Made by a program: the position numbers and the translations under genes. This document shows, in pieces, positions 53,004 to 64,000 of a DNA stretch of 64,000 nt; the stretch's first letter is position 1; each line of letters begins with the position of its first letter. Location: NCBI RefSeq assembly GCF_050003625.1, contig NC_134398.1, forward strand, positions 90,347,832 to 90,411,831, read 5' to 3'. The notes beneath the pieces are model-generated. The model did no database searches and had not been told where the DNA came from. It worked only from the letters and a program-made list of their open reading frames with translations. Source of the DNA: Haematobia irritans (taxonomy: Eukaryota > Arthropoda > Insecta > Diptera > Muscidae).

Positions 53004-54226
53004 ATGGATAGTATTTTTAGCACGTTAGAGAATATTATTACAAACGCAAAGAAATCCATAAATAGGCCATATACGAGGGAAACTATAGACTCAAAATTTA
53101 GGGATTTGCAATTACTCCAAGAAGAGTTTAAGCAATTAGTGGATCAAAAAGATCTCCCAGAAGTAGGCATTTTGTTGACTAGATACAAAAAATTGAGAAA
53201 CGAGGCGGTAGAACTTTTGGGAATTCATTCCAAAGGAGGTCACTCAACAGTCTCAGATCAGTCGACAATCTCTGACCAGTCAAATCAGTTTACTAGTTCA
53301 CCTGAAATTGCAGCCATGGATATCTCAGAACTATCCGCAATTTCAAAATTGGTGCCAATTTTCAGTGGCAAGAAAGAAGAAGTACACAATTTCGTCGCTA
53401 ATCTGGAAATTGTGACTCAGACCATTCCAGATGAAAAGAAAGCATTTTTCTTCAAATTCATTCTTAATTCTCGATTGGACTTAAAAGTCCAGAACAGAAT
53501 AAGACAGGAGTCCATACCTACCACAATTGATGAATTAATAAATTCGATAAAAAGGGCATATAAACCGTCAAGAAATGCCAATGTGGTACTCAACGAGTTA
53601 ACCGGTCTGAGGCAAAGAAATAATAATCTTTCGGGTTTTGCTACGAAAATTGAAAACCTCGTCTCTGAACTCAACGAAATTCAGATTTCACAGCAGGGCG
53701 AAGATAGGAGAGCAGGTATTATTGTCTCCAATAATGCTATAGCTTTCAACACCTTCTTGAATGGATTACAAGATCCAGCTCTCATCCAGACTATTGAAGC
53801 AAGTCAGGTGTCAACCTTTTGTGAGGCCCTACAATTAGCGGAAAATCTCGTGTGAGACAGAATATGATTTTCTATCAGAAATCCCATCCTACCCACATGA
53901 ACAGGAATAATAACACGTTTAGAAGAAATGACAATTTTAATAATTACAATGGTAATAATAACAATAATAATTATAGATTTAATGGCAATAATAATAGCAA
54001 TAGAAACAGAGGCAATAATCATACGTATAAAAACCATAACAATAGGAATAACAACAGATACAATAATAACAACAATAGCAATAATAATACTAATAAAAAC
54101 TACAATAACAGGAGTTTCAATAGAAATTATAACGGAAGGAACCAAAATGTTAATTGTATACAGGAACAGGGAAACTTCCATACACCGGAGATGGATCCAT
54201 CTGCATCTTCGGGGATATTCCAATAA
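53004..54226 (+). pseudogene. gag: Gypsy C gag, Asn-rich C-terminus
   Basis: ATG at 53004 (AGCATGG context). 283 codons with a helical N-terminus, a Ser-rich linker, and capsid-like text (KLVPIFSGKKEEVHNFVANLE, FKFILNSRLDLKVQNRI, AFNTFLNGLQDPAL). A short indel at GTGTGAGAC (53852-53857) ends the frame; the next phase continues RQNMIFYQK and an Asn-rich tail (FNNYNGNNNNNN region, 53920-54150) to a stop at 54224-54226. No zinc knuckle; the Asn/Arg-rich tail may bind RNA. The antisense frame over the tail is a shadow. Confidence 0.87.
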
Positions 54227-54714
54227 ACGAAAAACAAATATATTGCTTATCCTCTAACTTACGAAATTACGTAAGATTAAATATCTCAAATACAGACAAA
54301 CCACTTACTTTTCTCATAGATACAGGAGCTGACATCTCCTTATGCAAAGAACAATTTCTACAAAATTATCAGGCGAACACAGAGGATTATTGCAACTTAA
54401 CAGGAATAACAAGAGAAGTAATTAAATCATTTGGTTCAACCACTATTAGCATAGACATTAATGGCGTCATTCTGGAACATAACATACAATTAGTTACGAA
54501 TGACATACCCATTAGTACAGACGGTATATTAGGAAGAGATTTTTTATTAAAACATAGGTGTAATATAGATTATGACAAGTATGTTTTGACTTTTGACATT
54601 AATAATGAGACTATTACTATCCCTAGCCGATGTGAAATAATAATTCCTATCAGAATAAATATTAATCATGATGCAGTTGTTCTAAACCGCGAAGTAAGAC
54701 CAGGCATATCATAG
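54154..54714 (+). CDS. pol: Gypsy C aspartic protease
   Basis: The frame overlaps the end of gag by 73 bases in the -1 phase, the layout of a programmed -1 frameshift. Motifs: TFLIDTGADISLCKEQFL (DTG) and DGILGRDFLLKHRCNIDY (ILGRDFL). It stops at 54712-54714; in-frame RT lead-in text continues in another phase, so one indel near 54710 separates protease from RT. Confidence 0.87.
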   Translation: MYTGTGKLPYTGDGSICIFGDIPINEKQIYCLSSNLRNYVRLNISNTDKPLTFLIDTGADISLCKEQFLQNYQANTEDYCNLTGITREVIKSFGSTTISIDINGVILEHNIQLVTNDIPISTDGILGRDFLLKHRCNIDYDKYVLTFDINNETITIPSRCEIIIPIRININHDAVVLNREVRPGIS

Positions 54715-56141
54715 CAAATTCTATCATCCCCGCTAACGGTAATCAGCATATTAAATTACTAAATGCCACAGATAAAGATAAATTAATAGAAAACTTAACA
54801 ATTGAAACTATTCCTTTACATAATTATGAGATAATAACAGTACATCAGAATTTTAAAAGCACAGGAGAAGAACGTTTTGAAAAATTAATGCAAAAATCTA
54901 ATTTAACAGATTTAAATGATGAAGAACAAAAAGAAATTATATCTATCTTGAGAGAATATCAGTCAATATTTCATCTTGACAATGAGGATTTAACCACGAA
55001 CAATTTTTACAAACAGACTATCAATTTACATGATAAGACACCTGTATACATAAAAAATTACAGATTACCACAAACCCACAAAGAAGAAATAGACAATCAA
55101 GTTCAAAAACTTCTGGATAACAAAATAATAGAACCCTCAATTAGTCCCTATAACGCACCATTATTACTTGTACCCAAAAAGGGACAATCCGATCTAAAGA
55201 AATGGAGATTGGTAGTTGATTTTAGAAAACTGAACGACAAAATCGTAAACGATAAATTTCCGTTGACGCGTTTGGATGGTATTTTGGATAGATTAGGAAG
55301 AGCCAAATATTTTTCAACCTTAGATATGACTAGTTCTTTTCATCAAATCGAACTAGACCGTAAATCAAGACCGTTGACTGCTTTTTCCACCCCCAATGGA
55401 CACTATCAATACACCAGATTACCATTTGGTATTAAAATATCATCTAATAGTTTCCAACGCATGCTGACGATAGCTCTATCTGGTTTAGATTCCGAAGCTT
55501 TTCTATACGTAGACGACATCATTGTCTTCGGATGTAGTTTCAGACATCACAATACTAATCTTAGAAAAGTATTGGATAGACTTAGCAAGTATAACCTAAA
55601 ACTCAACCCAGATAAATGTTGTTTTCTAAAACCAGAGGTAGTTTATTTAGGACACTTAATAACACCTAATGGCATAAAACCAAATCCTACCAAATTTGAA
55701 GCTATTACCAATTATCCAATACCTAAAAATTCAGACGATGTAAGAAGATTTGTAGCTTTTTGCAATTATTACAGACGTTTTATTAAAAATTTTGCCGAAA
55801 TTACAAGTTGTTTGAACTCCTTATTGAAGAAGAATATTAAATTTGTCTGGACTGATGTATGCCAAAAAGCTTTTGAAACTCTCAAGAATAGATTAATAAC
55901 ACCACCGATTCTACAATATCCCGATTTCAATAAACCTTTTATATTAACAACGGATGCTTCCGATTTCGCACTCGGTGCTGTATTATCGCAAGGAGAAATA
56001 GAAAATGACATGGCAATATCTTACGCTAGTAGATCTTTGAACAAACACGAGAAAAATAAACCTGTAATCGAAAAAGAATTATTAGCTATACACTGGGGAA
56101 TTCAATTTTTCCACCCCTATTTAATGGTCGAAAATTTATAG
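54715..56141 (+). CDS. pol: Gypsy C reverse transcriptase and RNase H start
   Basis: The 417-codon open part begins about 54888. RT: RLPQTHKEEIDNQVQKLL, NAPLLLVPKK, WRLVVDFRKLND, FSTLDMTSSFHQIEL (Asp), RLPFGIKISSNSFQRML, FLYVDDIIVFG (YVDD), YLGHLITPNGIKPNP; RNase H: FILTTDASDFALGAVLSQG, EKELLAIHWGIQFFHPYL, where an indel at 56125-56135 breaks the frame. Active-site residues are all present. Confidence 0.88.
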
Positions 56142-57837
56142 TAGTAACTGACCATAGACCACTAATAGCATTATTTTCACACAAAAACCCAAGTTCCAAA
56201 CTAACTCGAATAAGGTTAGAATTATCTGATTATGATTTTGATATTATTTACAAAAAAGGGATAAACAATACTAACGCTGACGCACTTTCACGCATACAAT
56301 TAAACTCCGACACTCTAAAAACAATGATACCTCAAAATATAGATGACAAAATAAAAAAATCGCTGGTGATAACACGAGGAATGAAAAATAAAATGCGCAT
56401 AAAAGAAAATAATAAAAATGAGGAATATATGCATGCTAATAAAAATAAGATGTCTTCTCATAGTGAGCCTGATCAACTCAAAGTTTGGGAATGTACATCA
56501 ATAAAAGATATTAAACTCGCGAGAAAAATAAAATTTGAATTATGTAAGTCGACTAATGAATTTAAGATTCTTAATAACCCTTCTGTGAACGAATTGGCCA
56601 TAAGGTGTAGCGATAATCCCTATTACTCAGGTAATCTTTGGGAGAAGCTATCATCTGAGTTAAGCAGAATTAGTATTAAGACTTTCGCACTAGAAAAAGG
56701 TGACGAAATATTTAATATAATAACCCATGGGAAATTTAAAAAAGAAATGAATATATATTTGAAAAATAATGACGTCAAAATATTATTATATGAAAATCCT
56801 CGAAATATAACAAATAAAGAAGAACAATATAAGCTTATAAAATTATATCACGATACACCATGCGGAGGTCATTTTGGAGTTAAAAAGACATTAACAAAAC
56901 TAAGACAAAAATACATATGGAAAAACATGTCTCAAATGATAAAAAAATATGTTACTACATGCGATTTATGTCAAAGAAATAAACAAACAAAACATACTAA
57001 GGAACCTTTAATAAAGACAGACACATCTATAGATAGTTTTAGCACAGTTGTCATTGACACCGTAGGCCCCTTACGTCCATCAGAAAATTATCGTTACATT
57101 CTGACTATGCAATGCGAATTGACAAAATACGTAATAGCTGCACCTATGGAAAATAAAGAAGCCAAGTCTATAGCAAAAACTTTGAATGAAAATTTAATTT
57201 TGCGATATGGCATATTTAAGACCTTGAAATCTGATAGAGGCACTGAATTCGTTAATGAATTAATGGACGAATTGTGCAAACTATTAAAGATTGAACAAAG
57301 GCTTTCGACACCATACCATCACGAGACTTTGGGCACAATTGAAAGAAACCATAGAGTTTTGAATGAATACTTTTTGTCTTTCGTAAATGACGATAATTGG
57401 AGTAATTGGATACCTTACTATGCATTCGCATACAACATAACGCCACATGTTGATACTGGGTATTCACCTTTTGAATTAATATTTGGCAAGCTACCAACCT
57501 TGCCAGGGGAGAGTGTGATGAATGACACAAAAATCTACGACATTGACAATTAGCTAATGAATTAAAATTAAGATTAAAGATATCATTAGAAAACGCTAGA
57601 AAATGAATAGAACAGACTAAAATCAAAAGAAGTCAGACATCATTATTGCATACAAATAGAATAGATTTAAAAATAGGTGATTTAGTTTTAGTAAGGAAAG
57701 AAAATAGAAAGAAAAACCAAGCACCATACCATGGTCCATATGAAATAACTGAAATCAAAGAACCTAATGTAAAAATAAAAATAGAGAACGAAGAAAAAAT
57801 ATTACACAAAAATCTGTTAAAGAAATACCAAAAATAA
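56142..57837 (+). pseudogene. pol: Gypsy C RNase H end and integrase
   Basis: VTDHRPLIALFSHKNPSSKL and NTNADALSR close RNase H; the 409-codon frame from 56324 gives the zinc region LYHDTPCGGHFGVKKT...CDLCQRN, the core VIDTVGPLRPSENY (Asp), LKSDRGTEFVNEL (Asp) and YHHETLGTIERNHRVLNEY (Glu). A frameshift at 57550 and a TGA at about 57604 precede the basic C-terminal end (KIGDLVLVRKENRKK...) at 57837. Confidence 0.87.
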
Positions 57838-58101
57838 TATCTCATAAGTCAAAATATATATTGTATCAAATTACTATAAGAACAATTATACTAAGGAACT
57901 TGTAATTATACCACTTGAAATCCCAAAACACTAAACATACCACTTAAACAATTGTACCTATTAAATTTCAACCAAAAATATTGTATATAAATATAAACAA
58001 CATAAAAGAGACCGATATGAAAGATCATGTGACACATTCTTGTACCCAATTTGTTTCGTATAGACCACACAAATTGTGAACAATTCTCTTTAGGGTGAGG
58101 G
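57838..58101 (+). other. Gypsy C 3' non-coding region and polypurine tract
   Basis: AT-rich, no env frame. AGGGTGAGGG at 58092-58101 directly precedes the LTR start TGTAGTG and is the polypurine tract. Confidence 0.75.
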
Positions 58102-58649
58102 TGTAGTGTGATCATTCACACATCTCATTCATTTTGTTGTTGTACATAAAATTGCATGTTAACATTCTAAACATTTTTAACATACGCTGCATCTGCACTT
58201 AACATTGTTTTGTTTACTATGTTGATTCATCGAAATACTTTGGTATTCGATGACTGCATCAACATATGCATATATCCAACTGACCTATATATTATTGCCG
58301 TTCTTGTTACTCTTAAATAGAACATTGAACTAAGCAAGAATATGGGCAAATGGGTTCAAAGCAGAGCAATGCTGCGCAGTCAGCATAAATGCAATTGTAA
58401 CGTAAAAAGTGAAAGTAAGAAGTAAGAAACACATGTGTGTAAGAATGTGTGTAATCCATGACTTATCATTGGTCAATCCATAAATGTAAATATGTATTGG
58501 TAAATTTAAGACTGAAAAATGTAAAATAGTTTTAAGAAGAAATGAGTATAAAAGAGGGACATTGAGCCCACAATAAACAGAATCAATTTAGACACCAAAT
58601 CATCAAAGTGTTTTAATATTCTCAAACACAAACCCATCAAATCATTACA
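58102..58649 (+). repeat. 3' LTR of Gypsy C
   Basis: 548 bp, partner of 51465-52011, followed by GTTT and roo-like integrase sequence. Confidence 0.95.
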
Positions 58650-58935
58650 GTTTGCACACCAGGGCCTATCGTGGCGATTCTTACACATGTGTGTAAGAAT
58701 GTGTGTAATCCATGACATCATTGGTCAATCCATAAATGTAAATATGTATTGGTAAATTTAAGACTGAAAAATGTAAAATAGTTTTAAGAAGAAATGAGTA
58801 TAAAAGAGGGACCTTGAGCCCACAATAAACAGAATCAATTTAGACACCAAATCATCAAAGTGTTTTAATATTCTCAAACACAAACCCATCAAATCATTAC
58901 AGTTTGCACACCAGGGCCTATCGTGGCGATTTATC
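58431..58935 (+). repeat. Tandem duplication of LTR end plus flanking roo-like sequence
   Basis: The last ~218 bp of the LTR (from ACACATGTGTGTAAG) plus 34 bp of flank (GTTTGCACACCAGGG...TGGCGATT) occur twice in a row: 58431-58683 and 58684-58935. The second copy has a 3-bp gap (GACATCATT for GACTTATCATT). The unit therefore arose after Gypsy C inserted. Confidence 0.93.
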
Positions 58936-59338
58936 CCAGCTGGTGCGCCTCATATGGGAGGCCTTTGGGAAGCTGGGGTGAAGAGTTTTAAGTTGCATTT
59001 CAGAAGGCAAGTAGGGAATATTCGTTTCACGTTTGAAGAGTTTTCGACGGTGTTGGCTCATATTGAGGCTTGTTTGAATTCAAGACCTCTTTGTCCCCAA
59101 TCGGATAACCCGCAGGAGCTTGACGCTTTGACACCGGGTCATTTTCTTATAGGTGCCCCTCTACTCGCCCCTGCTGAGCCAGTTATAACCGAACAGCCTT
59201 CGTTGGTGAATCGGTTTCGTAAGGTACAGGCTCTTGCACAACAGTTTTGTGTTCGTTGGAAAGAGGAATATTTGAAGAATCTGCATATGAGATATAAATG
59301 GAAATTTCCTCAGCGCGATGTTATGGTAAATGATCTAG
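58901..59338 (+). pseudogene. pol: roo-like integrase end and DUF5641
   Basis: FAHQGLSWRFIPAGAPHMGGLWEAGVKSFK (the integrase Glu is in LWEAGVK), CLNSRPLCP, LDALTPGHFLIGAPLL, then KYKWKFPQRDVMVNDLV-like text, where the DUF5641 domain is cut at 59340 by the next transposon. The frame is open over this stretch. It continues 50775-51464 across Gypsy C. Confidence 0.88.
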
Positions 59339-59340
59339 TA

Positions 59341-61404
59341 CACACAAAATTTTTTTTTTTGATTTCAATCACGAAAATCGCGGATTCAATCATCTTTTTA
59401 ATTGAAATGTCTTCAATCACGAAAATGATAGTATCAATCACCCATTTTGATTGAATACCAACACGATTTTCAATTAAAAATTTTATTGACTTTTGTCACG
59501 GAATCAATTAATTGTGTGATTGAATCAATTAAAAACGTGATTGATTTTTAACATAAAATTCAATCACAGTTTTAATTGAATCAATTAAAATTTTAATTAA
59601 TTTTGCGACAAAAATCAATCAACTATTTGACTCATTCAATTAAATAATTAATTGAAATTGGCTATAAATTTCGATCAAATTTATATATTGCGACCCCAAA
59701 ATCGTATTTAGTTTTATTTGAAATAAAAGAAAATATGTGTTTCTTATAAAACATATTTAATATTTTATTATTTTTTGAATTATGCAAAAGACAAATAAAT
59801 TTGGTTCTTGTCATTTGTGTTTTGTTCTAACATAACTTACAAATACAATTACTATCAATAACAACTATAGGGAGAAAAAATAAATTATATAAATCATTAT
59901 CTTCCTTATAAGACTAACCATGTTAGCATGTTCCTTCTAATATGTAGATGCGCCTAGATTTCCAATAAATCAGCAGCCTGTAAGATAAATTAGTTTTTCT
60001 GAAAGTAAACAGAATAATTCGAATTTAATTTTGTTCAATAAAAGTTAATTTTGTTAAACATTACCTTCGTAGAATATCAAGTTCAATTCTTAGTTCCAGG
60101 TTGCAGATTTATAATCTTCTTTTGCAGTTGTAGTCTTTTAGCATAAAAAGGTGTATTAAGGAGCTCGGTAATTTAATTTTAGTAACAATTCCTTTCCAAA
60201 ATCCACACATTGAAATCGTCTATCAAAATTTGAACCAATCAAAGACAAAAATAATGGGAAAACAATGTAATATTTGGTATTATATTGATGATACTTTGCA
60301 AATTCTGGAAATAGAAAAAAATATAAATACATATTTTTATTATTTTCGGATATTTTTCATATTTTTAAATCCAAAAGAAAGAACTTTTTTACCATTACAT
60401 AATTCAGCTCATTAGTTTATATATCAGAAATACTGCTCTCTACTTGGGTTCAAACTGAAGAAGGCAGGTAAAACAAAAATGCAATTTAATGCCAACGCCA
60501 TTTCGCAACTTCAAGGTGAATCTTTCAACAAACCCATACCGCTATTGGTTTTAAGAAAACTAGGATCAATACGGTACCCACTTTTTTATTGCAAACATAT
60601 TCTTATATATTTGATAAAATGATGAAGTTGATGGGAGATTGGTCAATTTCACGAAAAAATTGGTCACTAAAATAAATGAATAAAAAATATATTATTTTAG
60701 TCTGTTTAATGTAAACAGGCTTCAATGCAAAACGGTGTTCACATTTCACAATTTCTTACTTCAATAAACGTAGATTGTTTTCCATTTTTACAATACCACG
60801 AAACACAAACACAGGTAATTTCAAATGCGTTCTCTCATATCTTTTTTTTCAAACTTTTACCACGTGGTCGTTTGATGTTGCACACTTTATTTATTTCAAC
60901 CCTTTGCTATGATTTTTTGTTGCGTTCAAAATATTTATGCACACATTTTGAATGCAGCAGACAGAATGTCGCCAATCATGTTTTTCAATTTACGCGAAAA
61001 ACAAAAACCCAACCGTTCGTTACGAGTTACTTCCACATACTGATCTCTCCATCATACATTGTTGAATAAATACCCATTCTCTTGTTCTCTTTTCGCTCTT
61101 TCCATTGCTCAAAATTATTCAATTTCAATCACAAAGGTGATTGGATCAATCACATGTGTAATTGGAAACGGAAAAAATTTCAATCACGTTTGTAATTGAA
61201 AATTATTTCCGAATTGATTAACAAAGTGATTGAATCAATTAATATTTTAATTGGAAACGTAACAAATAGCAATCATTTTTTTAATTGGCTTTTATTCGGA
61301 TTTGATTAAATAATTAATTGAACCAATTAACATATTAATTGAATCAGTTTCCAAATTCAATTAAGAGTTTAATTGAAAAAATTTTGGTAATCATTTTTTG
61401 TGTG
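59341..61404. mobile_element. Non-autonomous transposon with AATCAATTAA arrays at both ends
   Basis: Starts CACACAAAATTTTTT and ends TTTTTTGTGTG (inverted). Both subterminal 300-350 bp (59343-59690, 61115-61395) consist of degenerate repeats of TTGATTGAATCAATTAA/AATCAC words in changing orientation. The 1.4-kb middle has no recognisable protein. TA precedes the left end but TG follows the right, and the flanks belong to two different retroelements, so no target duplication is preserved. Confidence 0.75.
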
Positions 61405-61974
61405 TGGGCTCATACAAATTGCCGTGCAATTTGGGAATTGCAGGCAAACCCTTAATTTCTCTGGAACAAGCCCAATCATCCCTGGACAAATTCATTGTTG
61501 CACCAAAAACAACATTCATTGGTGTCTCAATCATTTCCCCAGGGACCGGACGGTCAATGACCTGCAACAGCAGGCTCCTAATTTCCAAAACTTACGACGT
61601 ATTTCACTAATAGTTGCTTCACTGTTTTGATGTTTCATTTGACAATGATAATGTAGAACTAATAATTTTGCCAAATGATGGTCTTTAGGCAGTATTATTG
61701 GTCGTCGCGAATTATAGGGCAAACAACTAGCAGTATCTATACGACCATATACACGTAGGAGACCATCTTCGGCAATACAAGGCATTAAATTCGCTAAATT
61801 ACTATTTTTCGGGACTGGCCGTCCCTTTTCGATATAACTCATGAAGTCAGCGAATGATTCTTTTTGGACCTGTTGGCATAAGGCCTTCTCAGCATTTTCT
61901 AAATCTTTTGATTTTATTCCATATCGATCCAAACCGCTGCAATTTTTGCGGCACAATCCTATAAAGCGATACAA
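61405..61974 (-). pseudogene. pol: BEL/Pao 5 RNase H end and integrase zinc region
   Basis: Minus-strand text FIGLCRKNCSGLDRYGIKS, EKALCQQVQKESFADFM, GLLRVYGRIDTASCLPYNSRRPIIL and HHLAKLLVLHYHCQMKHQNSEA, the zinc-binding lead of BEL integrase. Past 61588 a shifted frame reads REIKGLPAIPKLHGNL before the element stops at 61405. The catalytic core is absent. Confidence 0.8.
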
Positions 61975-63002
61975 TTGGGCTATGGACCTTTTATACGGAT
62001 GTATGATGAAAAACGTTCAAATTGAATCAAATTATTTTTGTTAACCACAAATAAAACTTTAGGGCGTAATTCTTCATCATAATTATCCACGTGTAATTGT
62101 TCTTCACCGGAAAAAATTGACCAAGTGCTTTCTGCTTGTTTTAAAAAGTCAGGACCATTTGCCCATCTAGAAGTGGCTGAAAAATCAACATTATTATAGT
62201 TGCGAGTGGCATCATCGACTACATTATCTTTAGTTGGAATCCATCTCTAATTATTTTATTCAGTCTAATCCATTCTATGGGCTACATAGGGTTTATAAGC
62301 TCGGTGTTTACTTGAAATCCACTTTAAAACAGTTTTTGAATCACTCCATAAAATTATATTTTCAGAAAGAAAGTTATGATTCCTTTGTACATTTTGTTTT
62401 ACTCTGACCCAAAGTACAGCGGCTTGTAATTCCAGGCGAGGAATAGAAACTTTCTTCGAAGGCGAGTATTTTATCGTAGAACAGATACAACTTACACAAA
62501 TTGTGCCATCTGCAACTTCAAATCTCCAATATGCAACGGCGGCAAAAGCTTCTTCACTGGCATCAACAAATACATGAAGTTGTAATTTTTCAATCATACC
62601 ATATGGGCAGTAAAATCGTGGCAAACGATAATTCGAAATATTTTTTAATTCCGGAATTGGCTCATCCCATCGAACATCACGTCTCCATATACTTCGTAAT
62701 ACTAATTTACCGGCGGCTCCGAAAATCATAACAAGCATTTCAAATTCCTTTGGCTCGGAATCAGTTTTTCCAAATCTCCATAAATATCATTGTGATATTC
62801 GATCATCAAGCCGGATCATAATTTGATGAAACATCTCTCGAATATCTGCACTGACTACTATTTTTCTACTACGGAAATTAAATAATATGGCGGGCAATGA
62901 TTAAATACACTGAGGCCCTTTTAATAAATTATCATTTAAGGATATTCCGTTTACTTTGGCTGCGTCATCAAAAACCAATCTCAATTTTTTATTTTCTTTG
63001 TT
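61975..63002 (-). pseudogene. pol: BEL/Pao 5 RT and RNase H remnant
   Basis: From 63000 down: LVFDDAAKVNGISLNDNLLKGP, VVSADIREMFHQIMIR (RT, first Asp), FGAAG, which then joins directly to LVLRSIWRRDVRWDEPIP, so the YVDD part is deleted. RNase H follows: LQLHVFVDASEEAFAAVAYW, SIPRLELQAAVLWVRV, ILWSDSKTVLKWISS and, in another frame, VVDDATRNYNN. The left end abuts the foldback copy at 63003. A fragment only. Confidence 0.82.
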
Positions 63003-63349
63003 ACACCCATGGAAAAATTATTACCAACGGGCTCAAATCGATACCGTACGTTATTGATAGTTAGCCAACCCCGTATGGTGCAATATCAATACCGAACAGT
63101 ATAAGCGGTACGCAAAGCATGAAAGTAACATATGGTATTTTGAAAATACCAATATGTCATTGAAAATAATAGCTAAGCGGTATTAATATTTATACCACAA
63201 ACATTGCGGTATTACCAAATAATACCAGAACGGTATTGGGTTTAATACAAACCCGGAATTTAGTAATACATGTTAGTTTAATAAAACACACGCAATAAAG
63301 AATATTTTCTTTAATGTAGTTAGTATATAAAATACATACTGTTACGTTT
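63003..63349 (+). mobile_element. Foldback-family arm, cut by an LTR element
   Basis: ACACCCATGGAAAAATTATT, ATACCGTACGTTATTGATAG and GGTACGCAAAGCATGAAAGT match both arms of 37338-38531. It ends at 63349 where an LTR begins. Confidence 0.85.
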
Positions 63350-63953
63350 TTATATTTAGGCGTTTTGAATTACCCGACAATTACTATATTGTTCGTTTCA
63401 ATAACATTAATCTACAATTTATTTACTATGACTTTACACTATTTCACTTTACAATTTGTTCACTCTGATGTTATTCGTTTGACGCTTTAATTGAGACTGA
63501 CTCGTTAGCAGCATGCGAGCGCTTTTATATATGACGGTCTGGCAATGCGAGAATATTCTGGCAGCACTACAATATTCTGGCAACACCAGAACATTCTTTG
63601 ACAAGAAGAATCTACGACCATTAAGTTATTCATCTGGTGGCTGTCAAACACATATACACTCACATAGATATATGCTCGCATTACTACAACAATAATAACA
63701 ATGACAATAGACAATGAGATGAAATGAGAATGCAAAATAACAAAGCAAAGGGGTTGTTATACTATGAGAGTGTAGGAACTAACATTTCGATATGAAAATA
63801 AGCAAACAAAAGAACATAAAAGAAATTTAGGAAAGTACTAGAAAATGAATAGATGATTCCAACAAGTGAAATTTTATCCTTACAATTTGAAATTTTAAAT
63901 TAACGGAAACTAATTTAAATAAACTTAAATCTATAATTATCAAATTCGTAACA
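63350..63953 (-). repeat. 3' LTR of a further Gypsy-type element (leaves window)
   Basis: 604 bp, plus-strand view TGTTACGTTTTT...AATTCGTAACA, perfect TGTTACG/CGTAACA ends. The right neighbour on the minus strand is purine-rich AAGCGGGAGGCAG, a polypurine tract, so the element body lies to the right on the minus strand. The element type beyond 'LTR retrotransposon' is inferred from the LTR ends. Confidence 0.75.
63522..63531 (-). promoter_or_regulatory. TATA box of the right-edge LTR
   Basis: On the minus strand TATATAAAAG is followed at about 25-30 bases by AACGAGTCAGTCTC, an initiator-like site, placed mid-LTR as expected for an LTR promoter. Confidence 0.55.
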
Positions 63954-63967
63954 CTGCCTCCCGCTTA
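63954..63967 (-). other. Polypurine tract next to the right-edge LTR
   Basis: Minus strand AAGCGGGAGGCAG abuts the LTR start TGTTACGAATTTG. The sequence to 64000 is the end of the element interior. Confidence 0.65.
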
Positions 63968-64000
63968 AGCCTGTTCGTCCCGAACAGGCACAGAACCTGT

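Larger units (their letters stand above)
51465..58649 (+). mobile_element. Ty3/Gypsy element C (mdg1/412-like)
   Basis: LTRs 51465-52011 and 58102-58649 with TGTAGTG...ATTACA ends, flanked by GTTT (51461-51464 and 58650-58653), inserted in roo-like integrase. Internal order: primer site, ~1-kb leader with a small frame, gag with Asn-rich tail and no zinc knuckle, protease, RT, RNase H, integrase, polypurine tract. LTRs differ at about five or six sites, so it is young. Several frameshifts and two stops in pol. Confidence 0.95.
47313..59340 (+). mobile_element. BEL/Pao roo-like element, interrupted by Gypsy C
   Basis: Protease LIDPASESSF, BEL RT, RNase H and integrase on the + strand from about 47990 to 51464, resuming at 58901-59338 after Gypsy C. 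Text is closest in my judgement to the roo group. The 5' LTR may be 47313-47594 (TGTTGCGC...TTGACA), but with no 3' LTR this cannot be confirmed. It ends abruptly at 59340 against another transposon. Codon use here is more GC-rich than the neighbours (many CG dinucleotides). Confidence 0.82.

Noticed and set aside
53804..54223. Minus-strand Ile/Val-rich frame
   Set aside because: It is the antisense of the Asn-rich Gag tail (AAT/AAC codons read backwards give Ile/Val), not a membrane protein gene.

Overview
The window is AT-rich animal DNA made almost entirely of transposable elements. No host protein-coding gene, rRNA or functional tRNA gene could be supported. It looks like a dipteran genome, most likely a calyptrate (muscid-type) fly: BEL/Pao, Ty3/Gypsy (Osvaldo-, 17.6/297- and mdg1/412-like), LOA and CR1-like LINEs, Tc1/mariner DD41D elements, and a tRNA-derived SINE ending in a TTAACC-type repeat. 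The species call is inference; the element families come from protein motifs that can be read directly.

Layout, left to right. 1-612 is the end of a non-autonomous TIR transposon (here 'N1') sitting in a decayed BEL/Pao element (615-5968, + strand, 3' LTR 5482-5968), which itself lies in a CR1/Jockey-type LINE (- strand pieces 5969-6480 and 7417-7830). That LINE is also interrupted by a 5'-truncated LOA LINE (6481-7416). From 7886 to 37337 there is one large stack of nested insertions. A BEL/Pao element (+ strand; 7886-10029, 31741-31773 and 37096-37337) holds a LOA LINE (- strand; 10030-10748 and 27989-31740). The LOA LINE was split by a 17.2-kb Osvaldo-like Gypsy element (- strand, 10749-27988, 4-bp duplication CAGT). 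That element carries a full-length young BEL/Pao element (- strand, 16959-23719, duplication GTTCC, LTRs differing at 2 of 406 positions) and two DD41D mariners (12081-12749 and 24895-25827). The same host BEL also took a 17.6/297-like Gypsy (- strand, 31774-37095), which carries a SINE (33493-33824) and a Harbinger-type MITE (36080-36311).

37338-38531 is a foldback-like element with long inverted repeats. 38532-40600 is unexplained sequence with a short tandem array of exon-like units. A CR1-like LINE runs from about 40.6 to 47.2 kb, with an intact-looking N1 transposon in its 3' UTR (45098-46891). 47.3-59.3 kb is a roo-like BEL element whose integrase was split by an mdg1/412-like Gypsy (51465-58649, duplication GTTT). 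59341-61404 is a TIR-like element rich in AATCAATTAA motifs. 61405-63002 is an antisense BEL fragment, 63003-63349 another copy of the foldback family, and 63350-63953 the 3' LTR of a further - strand Gypsy element that leaves the window.

How the parts relate: autonomous LINE and LTR elements supply enzymes, while SINE and MITE copies depend on them. The clearest case is the SINE, whose last ~60 bases match the 3' end of the LOA LINE. The nesting gives a relative order of insertions. Most coding regions are broken. The BEL element at 16959-23719 and the mdg1-like element are the youngest and least damaged. A candidate small membrane protein frame in the mdg1-like leader (52632-52887), disrupted by a 64-bp duplication, is the most unusual coding signal found.
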